From Brasenia schreberi (lineage: Eukaryota > Streptophyta > Magnoliopsida > Nymphaeales > Cabombaceae), in contig JAYKKT010000061.1 of assembly GCA_036023115.1 (NCBI GenBank), positions 10,931,501 to 10,995,500 on the forward strand: a stretch of 64,000 bases of DNA, written 5' to 3'. The position numbers were made by a program, and so were the translations under genes. The notes beneath the pieces are model-generated. The model made no database searches. It was not told the DNA's origin and saw only the letters and a list, made by a program, of their open reading frames with translations. This document shows positions 37,555-49,700 of the stretch, piece after piece. Position 1 is the stretch's first letter; the number at the start of each line of letters is the position of its first letter.

Positions 37555-38008
37555 CTTCACGCAGGCGTGCAATTAACCGAGCAACGCGGCCGAAGTTTAA
37601 AGAAATCGGGGAAAAAGTTGCACAGAAGATGGATCGCAACTTCCTCCTTCCCGTCTTCTCTCTCTTCGTTGTTTTGTGAGACGAAGAAAAGAGGACGGTG
37701 CCTTATCGTTATATAGAAGGGATTCTCCGGGTGTGAAGGACTTCATTTGGAGTTTGGACTCGTGTAACGGGTCGTGTTTGGATCGGAGTAAGTCGGAGCG
37801 GTTTCGGTCACAAACCAATTTTATATCGGGTCGGAGATCCAGGTTCATCATGATTCAGTTTGAGGTTGACCATAGTACGTGAGAAATTTAGTTTCATAAG
37901 GGGGTGTTTGATCATAAGACCTGGGCTTGGGTAACCGAAACTGTAAACCAGGTTCACCTCGTAAGAAAATAGAGAATCCAAGCCTCAACGCGTAGGAAAA
38001 AGTGAATA

Positions 38009-38164
38009 TAAAAATGCTAGTAAATCGAAACGATTCAAGTGTACTTACAAGAAGCATACATGAACTTTTTATTTTATAATTTCAAATCTCAACCACCAAT
38101 CACCAAATATGGATGGTTGAGATTTGTTTGGATTTGCTAGTATATAAGAGTGTTAGTATATCAG

Positions 38165-38213
<49 letters not shown>

Positions 38214-38419
38214 CCTCGGTATGCTAATAATGTAATTGTGTACTAGTAAAACTAAATAAATCTCACACATTCATCTTTCATGATAAATGAGCTAATTTAA
38301 AAAATAAAAAACAAAAAGTGTCAATGAGAACAAAGTCGACCCACAAAGTACACTTGTACTTATGATTTTTAAGTTAAGATTTATTTGGATTTGTTAGAAT
38401 ATAAGTGTGCTAACATATT
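38009..38419 (+). repeat. Left arm of a long imperfect inverted repeat
   Basis: By eye it pairs with 39,224-39,655 in opposite orientation. Shared blocks in the same order include GTGTACTTACAAGAAG, TGAACTTTTTATTTTATA, GTAATTGTGTACTAGTAAAA, TACTTATGATTTTTAAGTTA and TTGTTAGAATATAAGTGTGC. It contains a (TC)n(TA)n microsatellite at 38,165-38,209, absent in that length from the other arm. Confidence 0.88.
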
Positions 38420-39223
38420 AGCATGTCCAGTCTCGTAATCTCTTTGGTTTGTGTCATACTCTAATGAGTCATGAATATAATATGAGTCGATATCAAGTGG
38501 ACGTTTAGCGTCAAACCAACTCAAACAAGATATCAAACTCAAATGACTACAAAATCTTATAAAAGTGTTTTAAACTGTGTGGGCCCACTGACATAATCCC
38601 CGAACTATTTACATTGAAAATCTAATCTAACTCTCAAGTAAACTATATTGTCAATAGATGCATGAACTTCAACGAACTATTACTCGATACCTTGCACTCT
38701 CGAAGTACACGCTTTAGGAAGGTTATACAATAATAGAGTGAGCTCGACTTATAACTAGTAGAAAAATTATATATCATTAATAAAAGTCATATTAAAAGCA
38801 CGCATGTTTCACAAACATTTTATTCTAATTTATGCTTCCAAACCAATTTACTCACATGCATGTACACACATCATTAGTTTTAATATTTTACAGTTCATAT
38901 TATGTCTTCTCTAAGGTCACACGAGTCGTCCGATTTTTCTTCATGTGATCTTAGAGTCTATACCATCTACAATGGCCAAACCATGTAGACTCTCACGAGT
39001 TTTCGAGAGCAAATGAGCTTATGGTCAGTCTTCAAGCAAGTTGAAAGCCCTTCAAGGTGGGCCACTATCCTGGGTGCCCCTCTAAGTCATATTATTTGAA
39101 CATTGGCCCCACCTTGGTCAGGTTTTCATCACCCTAATAAAACCATGTTTTGTAGAAGAATATATTATTATATACATAACACACATTTACATATTTGTAT
39201 AATATATATATATATATAACCCG

Positions 39224-39655
39224 TATATGTTAGCACACTTATATTCTAACAAATCCAAATAAGTCTTAACTTAAAAATCATAAGTACATGTGTACTTTGT
39301 GGGTCAACTTTATTAATATTGACACTTTTGTTTTTTAAATTAACTCGTTTATTATGAAAGATGGATGTGTGAGATTTATTTAGTTTTACTAGTACACAAT
39401 TACATTATCAGTATATGAGGTTTTATATAGAGAGAGACTAATATATACTAACACCTTTAGGTGTTAGCCAATCGAAACAAATCTCAACCATCCATCTTTG
39501 GTGATGGATGGTTGAGATTTGAAACTATAAAATAAAAAGTTCATATATACTTCTTGTAAGTACACTTTATTCGCATGAACACTTTTACGTTTTAAAATTT
39601 TAAATATTAACCATCAATCATATTTATTTCGATTTACTAGCACATAAAAGTGCTA
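39224..39655 (-). repeat. Right arm of the long imperfect inverted repeat
   Basis: Reverse-complement partner of 38,009-38,419, separated from it by about 800 bp. The outer end carries about 50 bp (near 39,570-39,625) missing from the left arm. Arms include palindromic modules such as CTAACACCTTTAGGTGTTAG (39,449-39,468). Confidence 0.88.
39478..39521. repeat. Perfect 19-bp hairpin inside the right arm
   Basis: CAAATCTCAACCATCCATC (39,478-39,496), a 6-base loop, then its exact reverse complement (39,503-39,521). The left arm has a less perfect version near 38,087-38,130. Confidence 0.9.
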
Positions 39656-40710
39656 GCATTTACTAATGAGTCACACACATATAATCCAATGACCCAGACC
39701 CAAACCGACCGTTGATGTTGTTTTGAGTCAACCTGAATCCAACCCAAAAGGCTCAAACTTGACCCGAACATGGATCTTTCAGATGGAGTTGTGAGGTCCT
39801 ATCCAAAATTGCCATCTAGATGGGAACCTAACCCGTTGCAGAGTTGGGATTCATACTCATGATCAACTTGTGGGTTGACCTCCTAACAAGGTCGGCTACT
39901 GCTCTTCGTGCAAATAATCCACATATTTACAGCAACAAATTTAAGCAAGATCACAAAATCTTACATCAAGTCCCCATTTGATTGATAATAGAAGTGTAAA
40001 GTCTCTATTCAATTAACCACGAAAACTTCAAGCATTTCTTAAAATATTGAGAATTTAAGGTCTCTAAATATAAAATTTAGAAAATTACGTAATAATTTAA
40101 TGTAATTTTCTCAAATAAAAATGACTCCTCATTTGTGTTGAATACTTAAAGCTATTATATTGAGTGCATGACTTGGGTAAAGAATTTGGAAAGCGGTACT
40201 TAATAAGCTTTCGTTAGCTGAATCAAGCTCAGATGATATGGTTCGAGAAACCGATTTTGAACGAGCTAGAGATGAGCCGGCTAGGTTCATTTACCAAGCC
40301 TAATCAAGTCGACTTCCATCCGTCTCTCTTCCTTTCTCTCTCTCTCAAAAACAACGCGAACTTTAGCATGAACAAAGCGAAGCTCGTGAGAGGAGGATAT
40401 TGCGCACGTGGCCGTATATCAGCCGCACGATGAAGATCCTACGATAAGCGAAAGCCAAAGGATGCTTCATGAGAAATTGGGTTTTCACCGGTCTAATTTT
40501 CTGGTGCGTCCTTCTTGGCTAAGGTTGGGGTTTCGAAGCGCAGGAGTTGGCGTTTAGGGTTTCGATTGGCGGCAACGTGATCGAGTAACTAGGGTTTATT
40601 ACGATCTGCTCCGAATCGATGATTCTTGACTTTCCAGCCGTTGGATTTGGGGATTTGTTTTAAGGTTTAGGGTTTCTAATTCGGTGTCTGGCTTCCGAAG
40701 TAGCTTTTCC

Positions 40711-43700
40711 ATGGAGGCAATAGCTTCTATGGGGTCGGTATCTGCGGCAATTGATGCAATTCCCGCCATGAAGGAGTCTCTGCGAAAGGCATTCGACGAT
40801 CTTGAGCCGTTTGTGTCATCCCTCGCCGGATTCTCTCTCCGGTGGGACGAAATCGAGGCGCATTTCGACTCCAAATTCAATTCCGTCAAGTTGCGACTCG
40901 ACGAGCTTGCAGATGCCGTGAAGTCGACGAACTCTTGCCCGCCTCTGATCGAGAGGAAAGACGAGACGACGATGGGAGCAGATGGCGTTAAATCGAAGAC
41001 CACTTTGCTGACTTCGATTGAGAAGAAGGACGAGACGACGGTGAAAGCCGACGAAGTGAAGTTGACGAACTCTTCGCCGGCTTCGGTTGAAAAGGAGGAG
41101 GCAACGGTTGTAACCGATTCGTGGCAAGCCCCTCCCAAATTGAAACTCATTTGCAGTAATATGGACGATTGCGCGCTCACGCAGTATGTGATTGAAAACG
41201 ACTCTGATTTGTTGCCGTTTCGCGAAAAAGAAATCGTTTTGGCTCTGCGTTTCGCGCCGGATCCGGTGAAATTGGTGCTCGATTTCATGGATGGATTCGA
41301 GCCGGACGAAGTGGACGCCGCGAAGGATACCGAAGGCTCTGCTCTTCTTCGCGGTTCATTCCGCCTCTTGGTGGCTCTCGCTGAGCTGAAACTGCACGTC
41401 AGTATCCCTGTGAAGGAGAGAGCGAAGGCGATCGCCACGAAATGGAGAAAGAGAGTGCAGAAGCTTCACGATGATGAAGGCGCGGATCGTAATGCGGTGG
41501 CCTTTGCAGTTCAGGTGTACGTGAAACTTGTGGCCACTTACGGTTTGATCTCCGATGTTGGTTTGGAGGAGTTGACTGAAATTGTGCAACGTGGATCTCA
41601 GTATAGGGGGATGATGAAGCTTTGCCGCCAACTTGGGTTATCCGATAGAATGCCAGGTAATTCACAATGTTCGTTCACTCGTTGTGGTGGGTTTTATCGG
41701 TTTCTCGCATTTGGTTTTGGAGATATCTTAATATGAGTGGTGGTATAGGTTCAGCTGAAGCCTTCGTGTAGGTTTACGTTTTCATCTGACAAAATAGTTC
41801 CTCATCTATACAATAGATGGAAATTTCTTGCTGCTTCGGTGGATTAAGCTGATCGTCGCGTCTGTTATACTTGGGGCTTATTTAGATTTCCCGAGCTATA
41901 TTGTCAAATGTAAACTCTAGCTAAAAATACAGAGCGTGGTGAGTGTTGTTGCAAAACTAATTGAACAAATGGTACTCTCACCTGTAAAACCCATGAAACG
42001 ACACTTTACAAAGTCTCATTTTCTTGACTGGTAGATCCTTTTATATAAGCGTTTCATATTCCAATATTTTGATGTTTTTGAAATTATAGAGCCCGGAAGG
42101 AGATCAGTCAAGTAGCTGATTCCAAGGGACTTGATCATTCTGAGTACGTCCGGGAGGTTGACTTTTCCAAACAAACACTTATTTATGTTTCTAACTGGAA
42201 AGCTTTCCACTCAATATACGTAAGTGTTTGTTTTAGATTTTGGTGACATGACCATTTTCCTGGTTGTTGAGTATGTATGGGTCTCTGCAATTCTGATAAG
42301 AAGTGTCTTCCGTATGTCCAACATGATCCTTCAAGAAGAAATCTTCCCAAAGATTATATCATCAAGCTTATATGTTTGTGAAACTCTTCACTTATATCAC
42401 AGAGAACACTTTTGAACGTTGACCACAGCATGCGTTTATGTGTTCGTTTTTGGTCTCATATTCCATCACTGTGACTAGCTGGATCACCACCACCATTAGC
42501 TTATGCCTATTCGCAAGGACAGGAGATGAACACTGGGATTCAATTACGCTTTTTGGTTGTTGTGCTTGTTGTGTCCTTTTAGAGGGTTCAAGTCATATTA
42601 ATTTATATACGTTGATCTTACATGGTTGTGTAGCTTTCACTTATATGGTTGTTGGTTGTTTTTATAGCCGTTGATTATGCTCATCCTTTTTCTTATTTGT
42701 TTATGTAACGTTACATAGGGTCCGTCCATGCCACGTGGTTGATACCCGTGAACCGTTATACGAAGGCAGCGTAACCCATACAATCAAAGATACGTCAAAA
42801 GTATATTTATTAATATACACTTTAAGATCCACAAGGCAGTGATATAAACAACAACAACTAAGCCTTTTCCCATAGTAGACGGGGTCAACTACATGGATTC
42901 TTTGTTTTCACATAGCCCTAAACACTTTTGTTGTCGTCCTCTACCTATTTTAATACTTTTAAAATCTAGTTTTAGGCAGTGGTATAACGGAAAGAAATTC
43001 AAAACTACAAGAAACCTATCAGCTCCTGCCATATCGGAGTGGAAGACAATCCTGCTTCAACATCCCATATGCTCACCATCTCTACTGGCTATACCTTGAA
43101 AACATTTAAAATAAAACTTGAGCACAACACTGTTCTCATAGATTAAATAAATTTCTCCATAGATAATGATATTAGAGACATGCACCATTTCAAACCATAT
43201 AATGAGAATATATATATCAACAAAATATTACCATTACTAAACATGCATGCATACTCAAACACTCGTCAATATGCAATTTAGTTTCGATATCATAAACTCT
43301 ATAGTGTAACCAATCATTGTCACGCTGTAGGAGTTGTCTGCATCATACTCTTGTCCAGCCACGTGACCTCTGATAATGCTCTTGGCGTGTTGGGCCCAAG
43401 ATCTTGGTGCCTCCTAAGGGCCCACCAAGTTCAGCCCCTCAAGTCCGTGAGGCAAAAGTATTTAGATACCCCACTAATAGAGTCATACATTCAACTATAT
43501 AATTACAACAATAACTCCATAATCACATCCCATATTCACAATAACATCCACTAGGCCATCTTTCAGGATACGCATCCACAACAATCACATATATTCGGTT
43601 ATGTCAAAATAACATATTCATAAGTCAAATATCAAATCCGTTCTACCGTACATACAAGCATGTTGTAACTGACATGAGTTATCCACGACAACTATAAGTA

Positions 43701-46700
43701 CAAACCACTTCAACCAACGAAGTAGCCAATACAACTCAACACTTCTACTAGTTAAGACTATCCGATACGTCCATCTACAATCCATTAACATCATACACTG
43801 TTCGTGGAAGGTAGTAGATCCATACCAATAATATTTCACTCGCCTACAAAAGAATACTTCAACCAACAATAATATCCGATACATCCATCATTTAAATCTC
43901 CTCTTTGAAGTTAATATTGGGTTACATCAAGGATCAACTTTAAGTCCATACTTATTTATAATGGTGATGGATGAGTTAACAAAACATATTCAAGATGAAG
44001 TACCTTGGTGTATGTTATTTGCAGATGACATTGTATTAGTGGAGGAGTCTAAGGAAAAAGTTAATAGAAAATTGGAACTATGGAGAGAAACATTAGAAAA
44101 CAAAGGCCTCCGACTTAGTAGAACAAAGACAAAATATATGGAATGTAAGTTTGATCATTTGGCTATTTCAGAGGACATAGAAATTAAAATTGGCACACAT
44201 TGCATTCCCCAAAAGGAAAGTTTTAAATACTTAGGGTCAATTTTTCAAAGTGATGGAAGAATTGATGGAGATGTTACACATAGAATTAATGCTGGTTGGT
44301 TAAAATGGAGAGGAGCATCAGGTATTCTTTGTGATAAGAAGATACCATTAAAATTAAAAGGTAAATATTATAGAGCAGCAGTTAGGCCTGCCATGTTTTA
44401 TGGTTCTGAGTGTTGGGCAGTTAATCATCAACATGTACAAAAGATGTCTGTGACAGAAATGAAGATGTTGAGATGGATGAGTGGTCATACAAGAAAAGAC
44501 CGTATACATAATGAGGTTATTAGAAACAAATTAGGAGTGACACCAATAGAGGATAAAATGAGAGAACATCGTTTAAGATGGTTTGGACATATAGAAAGAA
44601 GATCAAAAGAAGAACCTGTAAGAAGGTTAGAAAACCTAGAAAGAAGATCAAAAGAAGAACCTGTAAGAAGGTTAGAAAACCTAAATTTGGAAAGTATTAA
44701 AAGAGGTAGAGGACGACCACAAAAGTGTTGGAAAGAAACAATAAAGAATGATCTAGCTTATTGGGAGTTAACTGCTAACATGGCACACGATAGGGATCTG
44801 TGGAAACAAAGAATCCATGTAGCCGACCCCGTCTAGTATGGGAAAAGGCTTAGTTGTTGTTGTTGTTGTTGTTGTACAATGACAACCAATGAGTTAACAC
44901 TATCAGATATATCCATCTATAATCTATTGGCGTCCCATGCCTTCGTGAAAGATAGTTACATACCCATTAAGTGGTTTACTAGCACACAAGGACACTCATG
45001 CCATGCACCCGTATAGTCATTAAAGCATTTTAAAGACTATTTCACAAGTCAACACATGTATACCCATTTAAAAGCATTAATAAATATTTTAAAATCTCAT
45101 GCATCGTCTCAAATCGATTAAAACGACCGCTACCATATAACCGAAAAGAGAATACGTCTACCTACCTTACGTCTCTAAGCAGATCCCAATATAATAGTGC
45201 TAACTCCCCCTTAATTACCTCAATTTAATTCCTAAATCATGATAAAACATAATATTAATATTCTACATTTAAATAAAAACTCAACGGTTCGAACCACGTT
45301 GAAATTGGATGCCATGAGTCTAACCCCCCCCCAAAAAATCAATCTCGTTAAGTCGATACCTTCGCCTTTTCGCAGAAAATTTTATCCGTCGTTTTCTCTC
45401 TTTTCATTCTTCTCTCTTTCTCTTTCTTTCTCACTGTTTCTCTCTTCTTTCTTTCTCTTTCCTCTCTCTTCCTCATTGTTTCTCTTATTCTAAGTAGTCA
45501 ATAGCGCGCTATAGCGTTATAGCGGATGAAAAATCACTATAGCGGGTGTCCTATAGCGGGCATCCCTCTAAGGCGATGTTAGCGCCGCTAACAGTGCTAT
45601 AGCGGGCCACTGTCGCTGTGTTAACGTACATACTCCTTGGGTCGGATCGACCCAATATTCATTGGATCAACCCGAATCCATTAAATAAAATGGCCTAACC
45701 CTATCTCTCGCATATCTCATGCGTCTCGCGTGCCTCTCGCGTGCCTCTCGCGTCTTCTCACGTGTCTCTCACCTCTCACGCGTCTGCGTGCCTCTCCCTC
45801 ATTCCTCTTTCACCAAATCTCTCAGGTAACTCTCCCTCTGCCGCCTCTCACTCTCGCATACTTCGACACAATAAGAGGGTTTCCGACTCACAACTCCTCA
45901 CATGTCAACCATCGTAGCCTCGTTTGGATTCACGTAGAATGCATCCATGGGGAATCAAAGAAACTACAATTGAAGACATCGGCACGTAGCCACGTACTGC
46001 CACAAGCAATCGTGTTTGCGTACCATGTACGCGTATTTGATCCGCGTCCTCGTGAATTAGATACAAAGTGAAAGGGAATAAGGTAAGGCAACAATTCATC
46101 GTTGAAGTTGAGAAACAACAGACCAAAGATCCGCGCGTGAAGGAAACACGATTTTTCCCCTTCTCCAAAACTGGGTTTTTGACAAGGCGGTGACTCTCTC
46201 TCTCTCTCTCTCTCCAGTGAAGATGAGAAAGGTTGGGTACGGGAGCGGACAATGCCTGAGTGAAGCCCTTTGTCTTCTTCCTCTGTTTATGTCTTTGCGT
46301 CTCTTCGCAGAGACTTCTTCGCATAACCTCACAATCGGTACTCCTCTCTCTCTTTATGTGTATGTGTGCAAGTGTTTGTGGTGTACACGGTTTATGTTTC
46401 AGCTCAGTCTTTGTTCATTACGATAAACTTGAATTAATGCCATGGACGAGGTCATCAGAAAAAGATGCACCAATTTGTTTTGAATAGTGTAACTAGAAAA
46501 TTGAGTGGTATTTCTAAGTTCATGTTATATTCAATTTTTTGGTGAAGGCTAAACGCCCGTCAGTGAGTGTTATCTTTCGTTTTTTTCGTGTTTTCTGGCT
46601 GTAAGTTTTGAGGTAAAGTGTCTAGTCAATGGTTCATACGGTTGGTCACCCCTACTGTGGCCAAGGGCTCCATGTCTAGTGTATCACTTCTTTGATATAG

Positions 46701-49700
46701 ACTAAATTTTTGCATGGGTTTCCTTGTTAAATTTGAATAATCTGTAATGTTTTAGACGTGGGACTAAGTTCCAATGAGATGTGCATGTTTTTCTCTAGGA
46801 TTGTCATGAAAGAATTTGGAGATCTGATTGGTTATGCCCATTTCGTGAGGACAGGTTGCCTAAGGCGGGAGAGAGAAACAAGACCATAGTATGGAAATGT
46901 TTCCTGAAACGTTTGCTTTGATTCTAACTCATTTTCGTATCATTAGAATTCCTATACTTGGGTTTCAATACACGGAGGAAAAACTGCCATGTTAGCTACT
47001 GCTATAGCTGCATTTTCAAGGAGCAAAGGAATCATGGAAAGGTTAGGCACATGCATAATGTGCTAAGAGGAGTACCACAAAGCAATTTCATCACATGAAA
47101 CTAGCGATCTAGTAGAATTCAATCTTCGCTTGAGCTGAACAAGCTAGATAATAATCCCCTGCCCGAAGAAGGTAGTAAGTCTGCCAAGGGATGCTTGTAG
47201 CGTAGGACATGCATATATAGTGGTTATGTTGTTTTACATTTTTTATTAGCTTAATTTGGTTACACGGTTGGATATTTTGTTGGTCATGCATGCTCACTTG
47301 AGGTTATATTTAACAGCTTGTATCACATTATATGACACATATAGGTCGGGGGCATGTTGAGCTATATAGTAAACCAACGAGAGTAGTTTGTGTTTTAAAC
47401 GAAAATGGTTTTGAATATTGGATCTGGATATAAGTTTTGATACTTGAAAATGAAAATATAATGTAGACCATTGTGAATGGATTGAGACTCTGAGATGTTC
47501 CATGTAATTAGATATGACTTTGAGTTTATTTTTAAAATTATGTGAAAGCGAGATCCTACGTGTCTGGTTTTCAGAAATTGTTATCTTGTAGACCCAAAGA
47601 GTAAGACTTGATGTGATGTTTTACAATATGTAAAGATTCAGGGCATGATTAGCCTATGTAATGACAAAGGCCAAACTGTTCATAACATCCTTTAATGTCT
47701 TTTATTACTTATCCTTCAATGTATATTACAAGATATCAAAGAATTCAGTTGAAAGCATTGATTATGGCAGAGTGGATTCTCGATATACATTGATGAAAGT
47801 ATGTAATATGATAAACATTTTAGATATGGGATGAATAATGAAACTGAACTTGATTGCAATGGAGTATATGATGCATATGTTGAATAGTTTGGTGGTGGAC
47901 TTGATGATTCATTTGTTGGTTGCAATGGTGATGGACTTAATCATTTATTTGTGATTGAAATAAATCTAGTGTTTTATTGTCTTCATCATTCTTTGTTTGA
48001 AAAGTAAAGGTGTAAAAATATTACTTGGGTACAAAAGAAGTGGTTAATGCAAAAATAAAAAGAAAGTTTGACACTGAAAAGAGTTGATGGAAGGGTAAGA
48101 TGAAATGCACATTTTTACTTATAGGAGAGGGTTAATCTTATGATTAGTTGTTGCAGCAGATGTGTTATTATCTATTCATGGCAATAATCTACTTAAGATC
48201 TTGATATTTTTTAGAAATTAGAGAACCCATTATATATATATATATATTATATTTTTTTTAATCATAAATAAAAGTGTACCGCTAAATCCGCTATATCCCC
48301 GCTACCGCTATATCAGGGTCGACCGCTAACAACCCGCTAACCGCTATCGATAACATAGCTCTTCTTTCTCTTTTTCTCTCTATGACCGTGCCACGGGGCC
48401 CAGACATGGCCCTAGTGGGTCCCGTGCGGGGTGGGGACCCAATCTGACACATATTTCGCAGTTTCTCTCCCATATGTGATGGGGTGATTCTTCTGGCAGA
48501 AGAGCTCCCCCATTCTCCCCCGTTGTAGAGGAGTGAGCTTAAATGCTTGTGAACTTCTTCCATTGTAGCCACACAGAAAACTTTTAGGCTCTTGTAATGG
48601 TATCAGTGCGGTCTGTCTGCCTGTGTGCAGGGGTGGACCAGCATGAGTTGAGGCGTAGAGCGAAATTTATTACTTCAAGGCCTAAAACAATAAGAGAGTA
48701 AAGATTTTGGGGCATACAAAATTAGGTATTACAACAACAACAAAAAGCCTTTTCCCAATACTAGATTGGGTCACAAGGATTCTTTGTTTCCATGGAACTC
48801 GATCATGGCTCATGCTAACATTTAACTCAACATAAGCTCGATCATTTTTGCTTGTTTCCTTCCTAACACTTTTGTGCCTTGTGCCTTGACATTACAATGC
48901 AAGATGGGGTCGGATGGATTCTTTGTTTCATGGAGCTCGATCATATCCCATGCCAACATTTAACTCAACATAAGCTGGATCATTGTTTCCTTCCAATACT
49001 TTTGTAGCATGAAAGTTTGACACTACAATGAAATTCAGGGGCCTTAGTGGCCTTACCCTGCCTGTGCCAGTACATTTTCAGGTCTTATGTTCCATCAACA
49101 TGAGTGGGATTGACCATGAGAAATATCTGATATCTCAGTCTCTGAATGGGTCTATTACATGGATTCTAATAGGTTGAGATTGTGCTAACTAACATTGGGG
49201 ATAAGTTGCACAATTGGCATTTTCAAAATTTTCTAAACATAAATTAAAAGTGGGAGATGATACCTTTTCTCTCAAACATCGCAATAGGGACAGTCAACTT
49301 TTAGAGAAGAGAAGATATTGGGGCATCAAGTTACTTTGTCTATAACATTCAAATTAAATGGCTGATATTAATCTTATTACAGGCTTCCCTCTCTTACCTA
49401 ATCCTATTTTCATTTGTCAATTTCCAACTATCTTGGGATTCATTCTTACGTTTAAAGGGGTCAGACGGTGGTACCTCTTAATGCCAATGGTGGGTTTTGG
49501 TGGTCTTGTTGTTCCATATCTTTGTTTTGCTAGGCCAATGTTAATCTTTTAAATTTAAAAGCTATACAAAACTATCTTCAGTGAATGGTTTATGCAATTA
49601 TGAGGGTGCTTTAAATTTCCCTTTCAGTCGAAAAAAAATGTACACTTGAAAAGAGGCAGAGGAAGGCCTCAAAAGTGCTGGATGGAAATGGAAAAACAGA

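Larger units (their letters stand above)
37555..40710. other. Shared upstream region of divergent ES2 and FRIGIDA-like genes
   Basis: About 3.2 kb without coding sequence. Near ES2 there is a pyrimidine-rich leader. The middle is the long inverted repeat at 38.0-39.66 kb. The last 400 bp before 40,711 carry CTTTCTCTCTCTCTC and GGGTTT-type tracts and probably include the FRIGIDA-like promoter and 5' UTR. Confidence 0.55.

Noticed and set aside
38009..39655. Helitron identity of the inverted repeat
   Set aside because: TC-start and hairpin-like 3' pieces can be imagined, but no CTRR end or A^T insertion context is convincing.
40599..41438. 279-codon minus-strand open frame over the FRIGIDA-like exon
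   Set aside because: Mirror of the coding exon; Ser-rich composition follows from the opposite strand.
43961..44836. 291-codon open frame as a host gene
   Set aside because: It is the C-terminal RT part of the LINE, with FADD motif and (TTG)n tail.
45498..45625. Clustered TATAGCGG repeats as a CRISPR-like or regulatory array
   Set aside because: Spacing is irregular and a matching inverted cluster closes the element at 48.3 kb, which fits transposon subterminal repeats.
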